Origin: Amanita rubescens
Lineage: Eukaryota > Basidiomycota > Agaricomycetes > Agaricales > Amanitaceae
Assembly: GCA_015039365.1 (NCBI GenBank)
Contig: WION01000433.1
Coordinates: 1 to 44,591 of the forward strand
DNA: 44,591 nt
Direction: 5' to 3'
In this document: piece after piece, positions 1-10,681 of the stretch
Numbering within the stretch: position 1 is the stretch's first letter
How the letters are laid out: each line of letters opens with the position of its first letter
Translations under genes and position numbers: made by a program
The notes under the pieces: model-generated
Databases searched by the model: none
What the model was told of the DNA's origin: nothing
What the model saw: only the letters and a program-made list of their open reading frames with translations

Positions 1-658
1 CCTACATCATACGCATATATCCCAATGGAAGAACGCTCCTATCCCGGCCAAGGGTTAATCGAGCAGTTTGAATGTGAGCTTGCCTCCTCCATCCTCGTTT
101 CCTTCCAGAGTCCCCTGACTAACCTCTATCCCCAGGGAATGGCACGATCGACTACAGCCCATATTTCACCATCCCCTCTGCTCTTGCATTTCGCCGCTGG
201 CTGGGCTCTGAACATGCTATTAATACCTATTGTCACGCCCTTGCACTCCAAGGCGGCAAGGTTCTCGCGTCTATCTTGGAAACTCGCGTGTTGGATCCCC
301 AGGGAGATTTAACTCTCAATATGGTCAATGTACAGCTCCCGTTACCCGGAACGGACGTGTTACCCCTCAGCAACGAAGTTTATTTTAAGTTACAGGATAA
401 GCTATTGAAGGAGAGAAAGATTTATTCGGCGTACTTTGTTCATAATGGGAATTGGTGGACGAGGTGCAGTGCACAAGTGTATAATGAAGTAAGCCTACTA
501 AATTTCTTTTTTGATTGGAAAATGAGCTAATACCCTGGCCCCTGGAACAGGTGTCAGATTTCACGAAGTTGGGCGAAGCATGGCTCGAGATATGCAAAGA
601 GGTATTAGAAGAATTAAATCTTCCTCCTTATAAACCCGACGTAGACGTCAAGCACTAG
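1..658 (+). CDS. Class V aminotransferase (isopenicillin-N epimerase-like), 3' part
   Basis: Partial gene; the 5' part lies left of the window. Exons <1-73, 136-488 and 551-658; introns 74-135 and 489-550 are both 62 nt. The frame reads through both junctions (tgg codon split at the first, VYNE/VSDF at the second) and stops at TAG 656-658. The peptide has EQFEW-NGTIDYSP, then a run with FRRWLG...YCHALALQGGK, then a small C-terminal domain. This is the C-terminal half of the PLP-dependent class V family (isopenicillin-N epimerase and cysteine-desulfurase-like fungal enzymes). The PLP lysine and N-terminal domain are outside the window, so activity and substrate cannot be judged. Several fungal proteins of this type act on sulfur amino acids, but that is family knowledge, not read from this sequence. 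Confidence 0.85.
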
Positions 659-1225
659 AAGATATCTAGAGCATAGTTTTTATACCGTTTTTAGGTCTCG
701 CTGCGCCATAGGCGCATGGAAAGATACATAGTTATTTCTCCTCATATACGGAGCTAAGTGGTATGAGATATGGATGGCCAGGAAGGTCGGCAAGAATTTA
801 GTTACCGAATCGTGCATTCAAGGGCACGGTCACACACCTCCGCTGGTCGTAAATGCACATACACTGGATTCCAAGTCCAAGATCATTGCTCTTCGATCGG
901 AACAGTTTATCTAATAGGGTGCCGCCCATAGCAGTGAACTATTACCGAAAGATGGCAAGAAGCCAAAGAACCGTGGCCAAGAATGGCGCGTTGCGGTGAT
1001 CTGAACCAGTTTGCGCCCACACAAATGCATGTCACGCCCTTCAAATAGCACATATCACGCGGGTACAACAACTTCTACCCGTTCAATCCAACTTGGCAAC
1101 TATCACACAGCGTTGGCACAGCCTTATTCACGGGGTAAGTGATGTTTGAAGCCCTATCGCAAGCCTGGGATAGCTTATATGTGGCATAGGATCGCTTTGT
1201 AACTCGTTTAACTCAATCGCCCACG
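659..1225. other. Intergenic, no gene seen
   Basis: About 570 bp between the aminotransferase stop and the first thioredoxin-like gene. No open frame with coding character and no structured element was seen. It presumably holds the 3' UTR of the left gene and the promoter of the right one; no clear TATA box was identified. Confidence 0.5.
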
Positions 1226-2364
1226 ATGTTTGCTCTCAGCCTTCTGGCTCTATCACTATGCCTTCCCCATGCGCTGGCGAAACCGACTCATGAACAGAAG
1301 AACTTTGAAGAGCCTATACCTGTGCCGGCGCCCATCGGGCATTGCAACAAATTCTATTCCCCGACACTAGTTGGAATGCCTGATGCCAATCGACTGCAAG
1401 AACTCTTGAATTCGCTCGTGAGTTATCACTTCTTGAGGCCATTTTCAGTGCTTTAGCTATGTAGGAACTGAGCATAATTGCGTATGTCAATCCGTCGTGC
1501 GGTGTGCGTTGACGATTCCTATAAAGGATGTAGGGCGACCTCTAACTCTACCATAGCCGCCAATCGATCAGTACATCGACGCCCTTCGTAACACTGGACT
1601 ATGGTTTCCTGCCTATGTCGTCAATTGCGATAATTCATCGATTAGTCACATGTGTCCGGTGTCGACGTGTCCTGAAGCGAGCAACGAAGTCGTTGACAAG
1701 CTTCCTAATGTTTGGGTTAGTAATCCCTTTGGATGTGCTCCAGAGATATAATCATATTCCATCATAGGTGTCACCATTGCAACTGGAGGTAGAACTCGAA
1801 TCAAACGCAACATTGTCGACCGGGGAAGAAATACTTGAATTTATTGCAGAGTGCTTGCCCAACTATATAGACAAGATTTCGTCCGTAGATGACGCTGGCC
1901 AGTGGATCGAGAAGGTACCTGTATCGGCTCGCAGGGCTGTCATGTTGTGCTTATACAGTTCCGCAGTATGGCAGCATTCACCGTGTATTGGTGGAGACGG
2001 AAGACGGTGAACTTCCACAAACGTGGAATGTGCTGGCTTCTCGATTTTTAGGACGCGCCCGCTTCGGAGTCGTCAATAACAAAAACGCGAACTTGATTCA
2101 AGAGTCCGGGTTGGAACGAGGACTTATCCCGAAATGGAAAGTACGGATTTACCAGGCAAAGACGAAGATGGTGATAACATATTTCCGTGGTGAGCGATAT
2201 TTTCTAATACCATGAAGAGATCTATATCATGTTCCTTAGATATTGACTTTGCTATGATAGCGAATATCGTGGACGGATTAGTTCCACCACAGCCTATGAG
2301 CGTGTGGAGGAAAATAGGGAGAAAGCTGAAGCAATTTTGGTCGGTGATATGGCGCGTATACTGA
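1226..2364 (+). CDS. PDI/Mpd1-like thioredoxin-fold protein without CxxC (paralogue A)
   Basis: Six exons: 1226-1417, 1465-1503, 1557-1715, 1768-1914, 1967-2189, 2240-2364, coding 294 aa. Introns are 47-53 nt and all keep frame. The N-terminus (MFALSLLALSLCLPHALA) looks like a signal peptide, so entry into the ER is inferred. Residues about 65-105 have a thioredoxin-like pattern: hydrophobic strand IIAYVNPSC, later YVVNCDN and a Cys. Only one cysteine (C76, in SCGPP) stands where a CxxC redox pair would be. Residues about 145-250 (CLPNYID...QWIEK, then HRVLVETED...RARFGVV) resemble the second thioredoxin-like domain of fungal Mpd1/P5-type PDIs. Redox activity is doubtful. Family assignment is by pattern only. 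Exons 2 and 3 have exactly the same lengths as in the paralogue at 2931. Confidence 0.6.
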
Positions 2365-2930
2365 GGCGGTCCATATCACGGGCTTTAACCAGTGCTTTGA
2401 ATAATCTTGCTATGAGTCCGAGCAATGCAATAGCCTGTTATGAATGTTGAGCGCTAAACTCACCCTTGTGATCTTGATATATAGAAGGCAACGGGCAGCA
2501 TATTCCGATGTGGCAGCGCTCAGTGTGATTGATGAACTGACTCACGGGCACGCCAATACAATAGAATTGGTAATAAGTATTTTCGTATCTGATCACTATC
2601 ATAATATCACCGCATCAGCGAATTCGAAAAAGCCACGTTCCAGTCTTCTTCCTGTGCGCGTCTGGTCCACATACGACACGATTGGCCCGCAGATTATCAT
2701 GCAAACGATGCTTCCTGGCTAAATCACAGTCTAAGCGATACGCAATGGCTCCTGATAGTGTAGATAGGAGGGCAAGTGCTTCGAATGCAATCGCACACGT
2801 GGAGATAACGTGGCACCTTGTCCTGCAAATGGCTGCGCATTTCAGATCTCGCACGAAAAGGAAAAATCCATAGCCACGGTGATAGATATAATGCGACTCG
2901 CGATTCCCCTGTCCGATCCCATTGCCAACC
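2365..2930. other. Intergenic between the two thioredoxin-like paralogues
   Basis: The roughly 570 bp separating the tandem paralogues. Short open frames are present (for example 2444-2722) but lack homology or splice support. Paralogue B carries a long C-terminal exon where A stops after 41 codons, so part of this stretch may be decayed sequence equivalent to B's last exon. That could not be shown by eye. Confidence 0.35.
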
Positions 2931-4420
2931 ATGTTTCTCATGTTCCTGATCATATCGCTAGCTGTGTTAACTTCAGTGGCATTTCAGGCTGAGGACGCGC
3001 CAATGACAACGCCAGTGCGACCTATGAAGCCGACTGAACTCTGTGGCTGCAGTGCCCGTGTGGTATTGCAAGAGCTCGATGGACATCCGAGGCCAAGACT
3101 TAATCAGAGGCGACTCTTTGAAAGCCCAATTGCTGTGACGAGGCTCGACAAAGCCAAACTCCAAGAAGTCATGAAATCGCCGGTGAGCTTTAGATGGACC
3201 CTATCAGTTCCTAATCAATAACGCATTTGACACAATAGCGCCTTGGGATAGTAGCATACGTTTCCTCTACCTGCGGGGTAAGTTGAGGGGTCATCATTCG
3301 AACGATTACCTCCCCTAATCACGAGGTAGTATTCCATCACCCAATATGCCGATGCCCTACAAAATCTTCCACGATCACTGCCTTCCTACGTCGTCGACTG
3401 CGACAACACCACTCTCAGTCACCTTTGTCCGGCATGTCCCAGGGTAGAACTTAGACAACAAGCCGGTCTCGACACGCTACCTGTCCAGGTAATTTCTTGT
3501 GACAACCGAGAAGGAATGGGAGTTGATGTTGATAGATTTTACCTTGGAAAACCATGGTACAGCTCGACCGCGATGCAAAATCTGAGGAAAACGTTCTCGA
3601 GTCGATGTCAAATCACCTACCCAACTACATAGATGAGCTTTCCACGATGAGAGAAGTCAACCAGTGGCTAGAAAAAGTTCGTTGAGCTTGCCTTCATTCT
3701 TCCTATCGTCTTCATCATGATCTTATAGTATAACGATGAACAACGTGTTCTGGTGGTTGTGGAAGACGGGACATTTTTGCCGACGTGGAAAATACTCGCC
3801 GCCAAGTTCCTCGGACATATTCGCATTGCAACTATAGCAAGGAAAGCAATATGGCCCCAGGGATACGTAGGTATTGATCCAACCTGGAAATTCAAGATAT
3901 ACCATGCAAAAACATCTAGTATTGAGACGCACACTTATGGTATGCATTTTTTGGAAGCCACGCAGATATGATTATCGTATATATTTCAGACGTTGATTTC
4001 AACTATATTTTGAGAATTCTCTCAGGATGTGATCTGCCCTCGCAGTCCGGTGAATGGGCCGAAATCTACCAGGAGACGCAATCTGTGATGAGGAAGCTAT
4101 GGGGGAAGTTTAAACGTTTTATCAAAACGCTGGAGAGAGGTTTTTGGCGCGTCAAAGGATTTTTGATCAAGGTAGACACCAGGATTATACGGAAGATAAG
4201 AAAAGTTATTGCCAGAGTAGATTGGGGGTTTTGTGTTGCCGTTGCCGTGGCGGTAAGGTTCTTGATGAAGGCAAGGAGACGTTTGGGGATTCCCGATAGA
4301 TTACTGCGAGGAAGCCTGAAGCTATTGCTTATCGGCTTGCCAGTGGGCTTGTGGAGAGTCATGACACTATTGTGGATCATCTCCGCGAAGCTGACGGGCA
4401 CGGTATGGAAAATATTGTAA
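2931..4420 (+). CDS. PDI/Mpd1-like thioredoxin-fold protein without CxxC (paralogue B)
   Basis: Six exons: 2931-3182, 3239-3277, 3330-3488, 3536-3676, 3729-3939, 3990-4420, coding 410 aa. Intron phases match paralogue A at every junction, and exons 2 (39 nt) and 3 (159 nt) have identical lengths. The ATG at 2931 is chosen because it opens a hydrophobic signal-like segment (MFLMFLIISLAVLTSVAF). The active-site position reads STCGYS (C96), so there is no CxxC. HLPNYIDEL...QWLEK and RVLVVVEDG...TWKIL match the second thioredoxin-like region of A. The last exon adds a long extension of about 140 residues, rich in Arg/Lys with hydrophobic stretches (VAVAVAVRF; LLLIGLPVGLW), which could be membrane-associated. 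Function is not known to me. The degenerate active site suggests a non-redox, perhaps chaperone-like or decaying, role. Confidence 0.6.
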
Positions 4421-4839
4421 TGTAGTTGAAAATTTAAAGCGTGAGATGAGAATTAATTACGATCGTGGATTGGATGCAGAGACGATTATGGTTTATTTGG
4501 TCAGTCACGATTCTCGCAGAACTCATCACGTGGACAGATAATCTCGACGCGTTTCCAGCTCCGCCGTCTCGCGTCTCTTTCTCCTTTTCCACCACCATCC
4601 ACCTTCTCCCCTCTCTCCATCCTCATCGCATCCTCCACCCGCTCTTAGGCTCTCTGATTTCTTGTCTTCTGCTTCAAGGCTTCAATCCTTTCAACTTTCA
4701 GCTCAAGAGCCCTTTGCCAGCTCAAGCCCCTATCACAACGTCGCCCTCGCTTAGTGCCCGGAGCAAAGTCCTTCTGCTTCTCACCCGCGCACGGCGCCTG
4801 ATACTGCCACTCGACAATTTCAGATACCCCTGAATCCAT

Positions 4840-4883
4840 GGAAGCCACTCCATCGGAGGGCGGGTGGGTTAGGAGTGGCTTCC
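4840..4883. repeat. Perfect 12-bp inverted repeat (hairpin)
   Basis: GGAAGCCACTCC at 4840-4851 is followed after 20 nt by its exact reverse complement GGAGTGGCTTCC at 4872-4883. The loop is G-rich. It is in non-coding DNA just downstream of paralogue B. It may be a chance palindrome, a small transposon trace or an RNA hairpin; nothing nearby decides. Confidence 0.6.
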
Positions 4884-5284
4884 GTCAGACGTGCTTTCGA
4901 TGCAAGTTACAACGTCACGCCAGCTGTTATATCATCACGGCGAGAGCGACCACTCTTTGGCGATGCCTGACCCGACTGTTTGCCATCAAGTTATGACCTC
5001 GAAGCTTTTGTGAAGCATCTCAAGACTCTTTGATGTAGAATCTCGGTAAGATGTGTGTCAAGGCGTGAACCACGCTGATCATGTTTGAAACGTCAACCGC
5101 ATTGAGTTGAGAGTCTGGTACGTGATCACTTCTGTCATGGATCAATCCTCACTCGCGATTATAGATGAGATTAAGCGCGCTTGCGATGCTAAAACTGGCT
5201 TGTGAGGAAGACGTCATTACGTCGAGGCGGCTTGACCGGGAAATTCCAGCCTAACAACTAACAACCTTATAAGGCTCTTAATTT

Positions 5285-5510
5285 TCTCGTCCACTTGGAG
5301 CTCGCGCTGACACTGGCTTTATGAGCGCTCTCATCTGAAAAGACGTTTGATGGATAAAGAAACCAGACGTCAAGAAGCTGAATCGCCAAACTCTTTCTGT
5401 TCTTTTATTCTGTCGTCGAACCGGAACTCGCACTGACAATGGCCTGATGAGCGACTTCAACCAAGAAGACCTTATTCGTCAAGGTGACACGACGCTTTCT
5501 GTGCCCTTGA
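5285..5510. repeat. Diverged tandem duplication (two copies)
   Basis: Copy 1 begins with tcgtccacttggagctcgcg near 5287. Copy 2 begins with tcgtcgaaccggaactcgca near 5413. About 42 nt align well (ctcgc-ctgaca-tgg-c-t-atgagcg), then both run on with CGTCAAG and CTTTCTGT motifs, with a deletion in copy 2. On the minus strand the copies read LIKPVSARAP and LIRPLSVRVP. No gene is evident. Confidence 0.5.
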
Positions 5511-6140
5511 TTCTTTGGAGCTCTCCTCATCTGGGGTCGTTGCAAATTACCGCTAAAGTTTATCACGAAGAGGAGAACGTTACTTGGTTGCGATGATTCA
5601 CTAAAACTCTTGGGCTTGAGCGTTGGAGTGTTTGATTATTATTTGGCTGCGGCGGCTAACTTTTCTAGGTTCTCGGGGAAGGTGAGAGCAGCTTGCTGTT
5701 CTTTCCTCGTGCTTCCTTGCCGTGGGCCCCGGGCTTAAGACCATTCGTCTTTGACGGATGGTCGAACTAAAGCACGTTAAATCCTACAACCTACATCCCA
5801 CGCTACTAAAGTAAGAGGTTGAATCCTTATACTGACATTGAACTAATTAATGCAACCATAGATCAGAGTGCTATTTGATCCTGCATGCTACGCTTTCCGT
5901 GTGAAGTCACTAGTTGTGGCCGGAATTAGGACATCACGCACTTCATCTGAACCGGGAGGCACATGGATTAGTGATTTCTACTCTGAAGTTGATTACGTCT
6001 TTTGCTACAAGTTGTAACATGCCGTCCTTGCGTATCTAAATATAAGACTTGTAGAAGTACAGCAATCATCTAAAACACATCCGTTCCATCCTTCTAAACG
6101 ATAACAAGTCATGTGCAATACGTTGGGCATAGGAGCAATA

Positions 6141-7083
6141 TCACCAGTCCATCACCTCTCCCTGGCCATCCACAAACTGACCTGAAAGAACCGCCATGAG
6201 CATTTCAAATGCAAAACAGCACAATACTTACAAGTGGGTCCATCTTTACCGAGCAATGCCCAAGGCAACAAAGACTCTGCGCCCTGCCTGGCCGTTTTCC
6301 CGGCCTCATGGAATTTAGTCATCTTGGTTTGCGTAAAACCAGGGGACACTGCGTTAACCTTGATCCCATCCTTCTTCAACTCGTGGGCAAGCGCGATCGT
6401 GTACGAGTTGGCGGCTGCTTTGGAAGCACTATACCCTATATCTTGGACCTTGGGAGTGTAACTTGCTTGCCAAGTGTTGGAAGCCAATTCGCTAGATACG
6501 TTAAGAATGACGGCTTGTGGAGAGGCTCGTAGGAGGGGTAGCAACGTTGTCGTGGTTTGTACTAGGCCAACCAGGTTAACTTCAATGCAGTCCCGGATGG
6601 CAGATGCATCAGCCGTGCTGGCGACGCCTTGCCAAGTCGTGCCTGATATGCCTGCGTGCAGAATCCTTTTAATCATCTAGCCCAGGGTGGAGCGAAGTTA
6701 ACCTCCTACCTGCATTGTTGACGAGTACGTCCAACCTTCCGTCGTTCTTTTCGATTATGTCCCTTGTGGCCTTGATCGTTTCGATATTTGTGACATCGAG
6801 CAGGGCGAACGTGACGTCTAGATTCTCCTTCTTCAACTTCTCGCTATCGATATATATATGAACAACGACAATGACCAAATCCGTGAGACATAACTACTCA
6901 CGCGGCTTCTCTACCTGCAGTGGGGTTCCTAGCTCCAAGATATACTTTGTGACCTTTTTGCGCCAGAAGGCTAACGAGTTCGTAGCCAATACCGGTGTTG
7001 GCACCTGTACCAATAACACATGGTAAGTAATGTGTATAGATGAACGACGTTTCATTACCTGTGACAAGAGTGACTTTTGACAT
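6141..7083 (-). CDS. Short-chain dehydrogenase/reductase
   Basis: Five exons on the minus strand: 7059-7083, 6902-7004, 6710-6843, 6232-6651, 6141-6181, coding 240 aa; four introns of 50-58 nt keep frame. Classical SDR motifs are all present. The NAD(P)-binding TGANTGIG is formed across the first junction. NNAG is formed across the third, NVSS carries the catalytic Ser, and YSASK carries the catalytic Tyr and Lys. NAVSPGFTQTKM follows, and the end has the GPT...FVDGQGE type common in fungal SDRs. The residue layout predicts a soluble Rossmann oxidoreductase, most like carbonyl reductase-type members. Substrate is unknown. A TATA-like box lies 48 nt upstream of the ATG. The gene looks intact. 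Confidence 0.93.
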
Positions 7084-7130
7084 GGCTTTGTAGTGCTTTT
7101 CGTTGCTTCAATAGGCTGAGCCTAGCGGGA

Positions 7131-7138
7131 CTTATATA
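7131..7138 (-). promoter_or_regulatory. TATA-like box of the SDR gene
   Basis: The minus strand reads TATATAAG here, 48 nt upstream of the dehydrogenase ATG at 7083. This spacing is usual for a core promoter in filamentous fungi. The assignment rests on motif and position only. Confidence 0.45.
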
Positions 7139-7926
7139 CTCCAGAATTCCTGAGATTTACTGCTGATGTGATGGATTTCAGGTAAACCGTCCTGTCAGCG
7201 ATAACGTAGCCTCGCGCTGGACGCCACCATTACCATATCGTAGTGTTGTCAATGTGAATTTGGGCGCAATACGTAAATTTGCTTACGTCGTCTAGGCAGA
7301 TCCGTAAGATCGATGTGTAAAACAGTCCTCCGCAAGCTGCCGCAAATGGAAACGGCGTGGGACGTTTGTAACGCTTGTATTTCTCTGGACGATGCTTAAG
7401 CATAGGTCGTTCAGAAGCACGATCTTCCCTTCCTTGACAATAGGTTCCGTCATTGGCACTTAAGCACAATCAAATGATTCGTATTTCCATTTCCAACCCA
7501 ACACAAAGCGTGTTGGCTGCACATAGGCGATCATTTAGACTCTCGGAGGCAATAGCATGGAGTTGACGTTATATACTCCATGAAATACCTCGACTGCAGG
7601 TATGAAAACTGCATATCATCTCAGCTTCCATCCATATAGACGACGCGTCAGGCGGCGACTCGCCTCTCATCTGATGCCAGATGACGGTTAATAGAGATAC
7701 AAATAAAAGCGTGTGCCACGCTGTCCATACAGATTCTTGGTTGGCATGCGATTACTTCTGAACCGGAGGGACGATGGTCCAGCTAAAACGCCAGACCCCT
7801 TTTGTCAGCATAATCCTGAAGTCGATGACTTCTTTTACCGCAAATTGTATCATGCGAATAGAATTTACATAGGCAATGAAATAAATACGTCTTTCGAATA
7901 GTTGGAGGACGTACATGCGTGACATA
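7139..7926. other. Intergenic, no gene seen
   Basis: Nearly 800 bp between the SDR promoter and the 3' end of RPC25 (the gene on the right is also on the minus strand). Short open frames only (for example 7230-7469 minus, 7713-7901 plus), with no family resemblance or splice support. No repeat was noticed. Confidence 0.4.
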
Positions 7927-8867
7927 TCATCCTTCTTCCATATCCTCTACGCCCTCCATCTGTGCGCCTTTCCACCATACGACGGGCCCAAGACCTTGTT
8001 CTGCGATTGAACACTAAGTATCAATTAATGTTAGGTATACGACCATGTAGTTTGATCTGGACGCACAATGATGACATAGGGTGCTCTTTTTGGCTCAAGT
8101 TTAACGGTGACACCGTCCTGGGCTTTTGGTGGACCAGGTTCAAAATCGTAAAATTCGTCAGCTTCGACGCGTACTCGGACTACTTCGCCTTGGTCGATGT
8201 ACATTCGTTCTGCGACGGGGGTGTCGAGCAGTTCGTGTGTAGTTGTGAGAGACGAGTCGGGTAGCCAGAAGTGGGCTCGTTCATTTGGGTCACTGGAAGG
8301 CACGAAACGGGAGTCAACTGAAGAATGAGAAGGGGAACAAAAGATGACGAACAATGTGTTGGGTTGGGGTAGATATGCAGTGGGAACATAAATGTCGTCA
8401 AAGAAGCCCGTTGTCACTGTCGTCGCGTCAAGCAACGTTTCGCGAGTCTGAAAACAAGAACGTACGCCTGATCCCGTCCTCATCCGACGACTTGACCTTC
8501 GCCACTATCACTTCTGATACAAACGGTCGGAATACGACCAGCCTGAACACCACTACACCATATTTATTGGCCGTTCAGAACTGCAACATAACGAACAGCT
8601 CCTCGTACCTTTGTACCACAGAAACCCGTCGCCGTATCTCACTTTTCCTTCCCCCGCCTCTACTAAATCAAAAACGCAGACACACAAGCCAACGTCGTGT
8701 AACAACCTGTTCGCATACTTTTTGTTGATCTCGGCAATAATAGCCTGTTCTGCGGGTCCGCCAAAGTTGGCCGGGTGTACCGGTATCGTGTCCTAGACAA
8801 GTCCAAGGATTTAGACCAGACTTAAACGCGTGCGTGAACGTACCTTGATAATAGAAACGCAAAACAT
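7927..8867 (-). CDS. RPC25: DNA-directed RNA polymerase III subunit RPC25 (Rpc8/POLR3H)
   Basis: Six exons on the minus strand: 8844-8867, 8609-8792, 8466-8552, 8353-8416, 8067-8292, 7927-8013, coding 223 aa, close to yeast and human homologues (just over 200). The N-terminal Rpb7-like part reads DTIPVHPANF...INKKYANR, then GLCVCVFDLVEAGEGK and YGDGFLWYKVVF. The OB-fold Rbc25 domain follows with VIVAKVKSSDEDGI, TTGFFDDIYVP, DPNERAHFW and MYIDQGEVVRVRVE. The end is SIAEQGLGPVVWW. Splice sites were chosen where family motifs continue: for example, the 60-nt intron 8293-8352 removes an in-frame insert between YLPQPNT and FDPNERAHFW. The protein pairs with Rpc17 in the Pol III stalk and acts in transcription initiation. 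It looks intact and is the presumed source of the fragment at 14948-15230. Confidence 0.95.
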
Positions 8868-8892
8868 ATTTTGCGTTGATCTTTGTGATAGA

Positions 8893-8904
8893 AATCACGT
8901 GATT
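8893..8904. promoter_or_regulatory. CACGTG palindrome upstream of RPC25
   Basis: AATCACGTGATT, a perfect 12-bp palindrome centred on CACGTG (the E-box bound by basic helix-loop-helix factors such as Cbf1 in fungi), ends 26 bp upstream of the RPC25 ATG. It lies between the divergent RPC25 and first F-box genes. A regulatory role is inferred from motif and position only. Confidence 0.4.
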
Positions 8905-9259
8905 ATTCAGGATTGAGCGCGCCGACGGCAGAGTTACATTGTCATCCCGTCTTACGAAAGATTGTATACGTTATACCATCAGATGGCGAACTAACTTGGC
9001 TTGCTGCGCCATATAACCTCCAATTCTGTTGACAAAGGAGTAGATGAATTTCAGTTTATTAAGTAAGGGACCTTTAGAACGATTGCTCGTCCTAACCAGG
9101 TCAAGAGGAAATGTGGCGATGACATTCTTCGGACTAGATCTCTTGTTGATGGCATGGGCGCGTTGAATCACAAACAAGCCACAATGATACCTTTGATTCG
9201 TTACCACGACTAGCCACTGCAAGAACGCCACCTCGGAAACCTCATTCAAAGCAAAGCCC

Positions 9260-10681
9260 ATGCAAACTGTCGGTAGTCGGCGCCCTCGCAGAGACGCTGA
9301 AAACAATGCTCACCCTATTCAAAGTTCGCATGCCGTCGGATCCCGTGGCACCTTCGCCAGATTTCGTGCTTCACGCGCCAATGCACCTATTCATTCTCTC
9401 CCTTTAGAGCTCCTTGGCGAAATCTTCATTCTTGCCTTGCCCACCATCCACGAACTTTACAAGAGGCACATTGACGAGGGAAAAAAAAGAACAAATCCTT
9501 TCGTTCTTTGTGCAGTGTGCTCCTCATGGCGGTTTCTTGCTTTTTGCACTCCTCAGTTGTGGATGCAGGTGTTTATCCGTGTCCCAATCGACATGACAAA
9601 AGATCAGGCTAGGAAAAAGGCCGCCGACCTCGTTCCGTGGATCGAGCGCTCTCGCACGCTGCCTCTTACCCTCCACATATCCTGCGATTTCGACAAGTCT
9701 CTGGATGGGACAGGGCCCGAAGCTCCCATTGTATCGGTCCTTAATGATTACTCCACCCGTTGGCAATCTCTGTATCTCCAGGATTACTTTTTGCCGTTTT
9801 CGGCGCCGCAGATCCCGTCATCTCCAAAACCCTTACCTTTGTTTCACTTTGATAGATGGTGCTCATTGCGGCAAATATCTTCCTTTTGCCGACATCGCGT
9901 ACCGCTCACGAACAAAGCTATTCCGTGGGCCCAACTTACGCGTCTCCAAGTCCAGGGCCAGATCTCTTGTCAAGCAGCAGAAACCATTTTCATGGAATGT
10001 CCGAAACTCGTGCAGCTATCAATTTCTGTCAATCCGACGCTCGGAATGACAGGAGTTCCTATAATCCTGCACGACTTGGTTACGTTCTCTCTTGGGGCGG
10101 TGCAATGTCTCCCGATGCTTGTGCATCGGCTGTCTTTGCCCTCTCTTCGAGACATTTTTTTAGACGTAGTTTGGCAAACAGACATCAAACCACTTTTAAA
10201 CTTTTTTACACGATCATCTTGTACCCTTAACAACTTGAAGATCTGTGGATCAGATCTCACGCCGAGCGATTACCTCGACGTTCTCGCACACCGGTCATGC
10301 AATTCGCTCACTTCGCTCACCATGCGTTCCATTTATTGGCTCAGGAATCCTCCGTTTATTGACGATGAAGTGCTCCGGAGACTTACCTTACATCGAAATG
10401 ACACATTGTGCCCTTATTTAAAATTCTTGACGATCGACCTTGACATCCAAAGCTCTTCGCATTCAACGTTATTGAACATGGTGAAGTCTCGTTTTCATGC
10501 TGGCCAATTACCACTGCAGTACCTTTACTTCAAAGTCGAACGTCTCAATAATTTTGGAAAACTCTACAGAATTGGCAAGCGAAGTGGAATGGAATACACT
10601 CGTCAAAAGCTTAATAGGGCTGACGATGTTTACTCGGTTTTGTTACGAAGGCGAGGCGTCACGATGCATAATGATCGTTAG
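9260..10681 (+). CDS. F-box protein, paralogue 1
   Basis: Single exon, 473 aa. The F-box-like domain at about residues 44-97 reads IHSLPLELLGEIFILALP, then CAVCSSWRFLAF and PQLW. The rest follows the leucine-rich-repeat-like pattern shared with the other six paralogues here (CPKLVQLSISV, FTRSSCTL, LTLHRNDT, GKRSGMEYTR). Such proteins usually link Skp1-Cullin to a substrate held by the C-terminal repeats; that is family knowledge. This copy is the odd one out. Its start is not the start used by its siblings: the aligned position at 9225 is ACG in a context otherwise like the sibling starts, and the two positions are out of frame. The shared upstream element of the other copies was not found. 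The C-terminus lacks the siblings' final PPNFDEL-type segment. Confidence 0.88.
   Translation: MQTVGSRRPRRDAENNAHPIQSSHAVGSRGTFARFRASRANAPIHSLPLELLGEIFILALPTIHELYKRHIDEGKKRTNPFVLCAVCSSWRFLAFCTPQLWMQVFIRVPIDMTKDQARKKAADLVPWIERSRTLPLTLHISCDFDKSLDGTGPEAPIVSVLNDYSTRWQSLYLQDYFLPFSAPQIPSSPKPLPLFHFDRWCSLRQISSFCRHRVPLTNKAIPWAQLTRLQVQGQISCQAAETIFMECPKLVQLSISVNPTLGMTGVPIILHDLVTFSLGAVQCLPMLVHRLSLPSLRDIFLDVVWQTDIKPLLNFFTRSSCTLNNLKICGSDLTPSDYLDVLAHRSCNSLTSLTMRSIYWLRNPPFIDDEVLRRLTLHRNDTLCPYLKFLTIDLDIQSSSHSTLLNMVKSRFHAGQLPLQYLYFKVERLNNFGKLYRIGKRSGMEYTRQKLNRADDVYSVLLRRRGVTMHNDR

Larger units (their letters stand above)
4421..6140. other. 1.7-kb gene-poor stretch
   Basis: No convincing gene. An open frame at 4465-4833 (122 codons) is mostly Ser/Pro/Leu-rich and lacks homology that I recognise, so it is not called. 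The stretch holds a perfect 12-bp inverted repeat (4840-4883) and a diverged tandem duplication (about 5285-5510). The right part is the 3' flank of the dehydrogenase gene. Confidence 0.4.

Noticed and set aside
8031..8483. A 150-codon minus-strand frame as a separate gene
   Set aside because: It is exons 4 and 5 of RPC25 read through two introns; the flanking exons complete the known protein.
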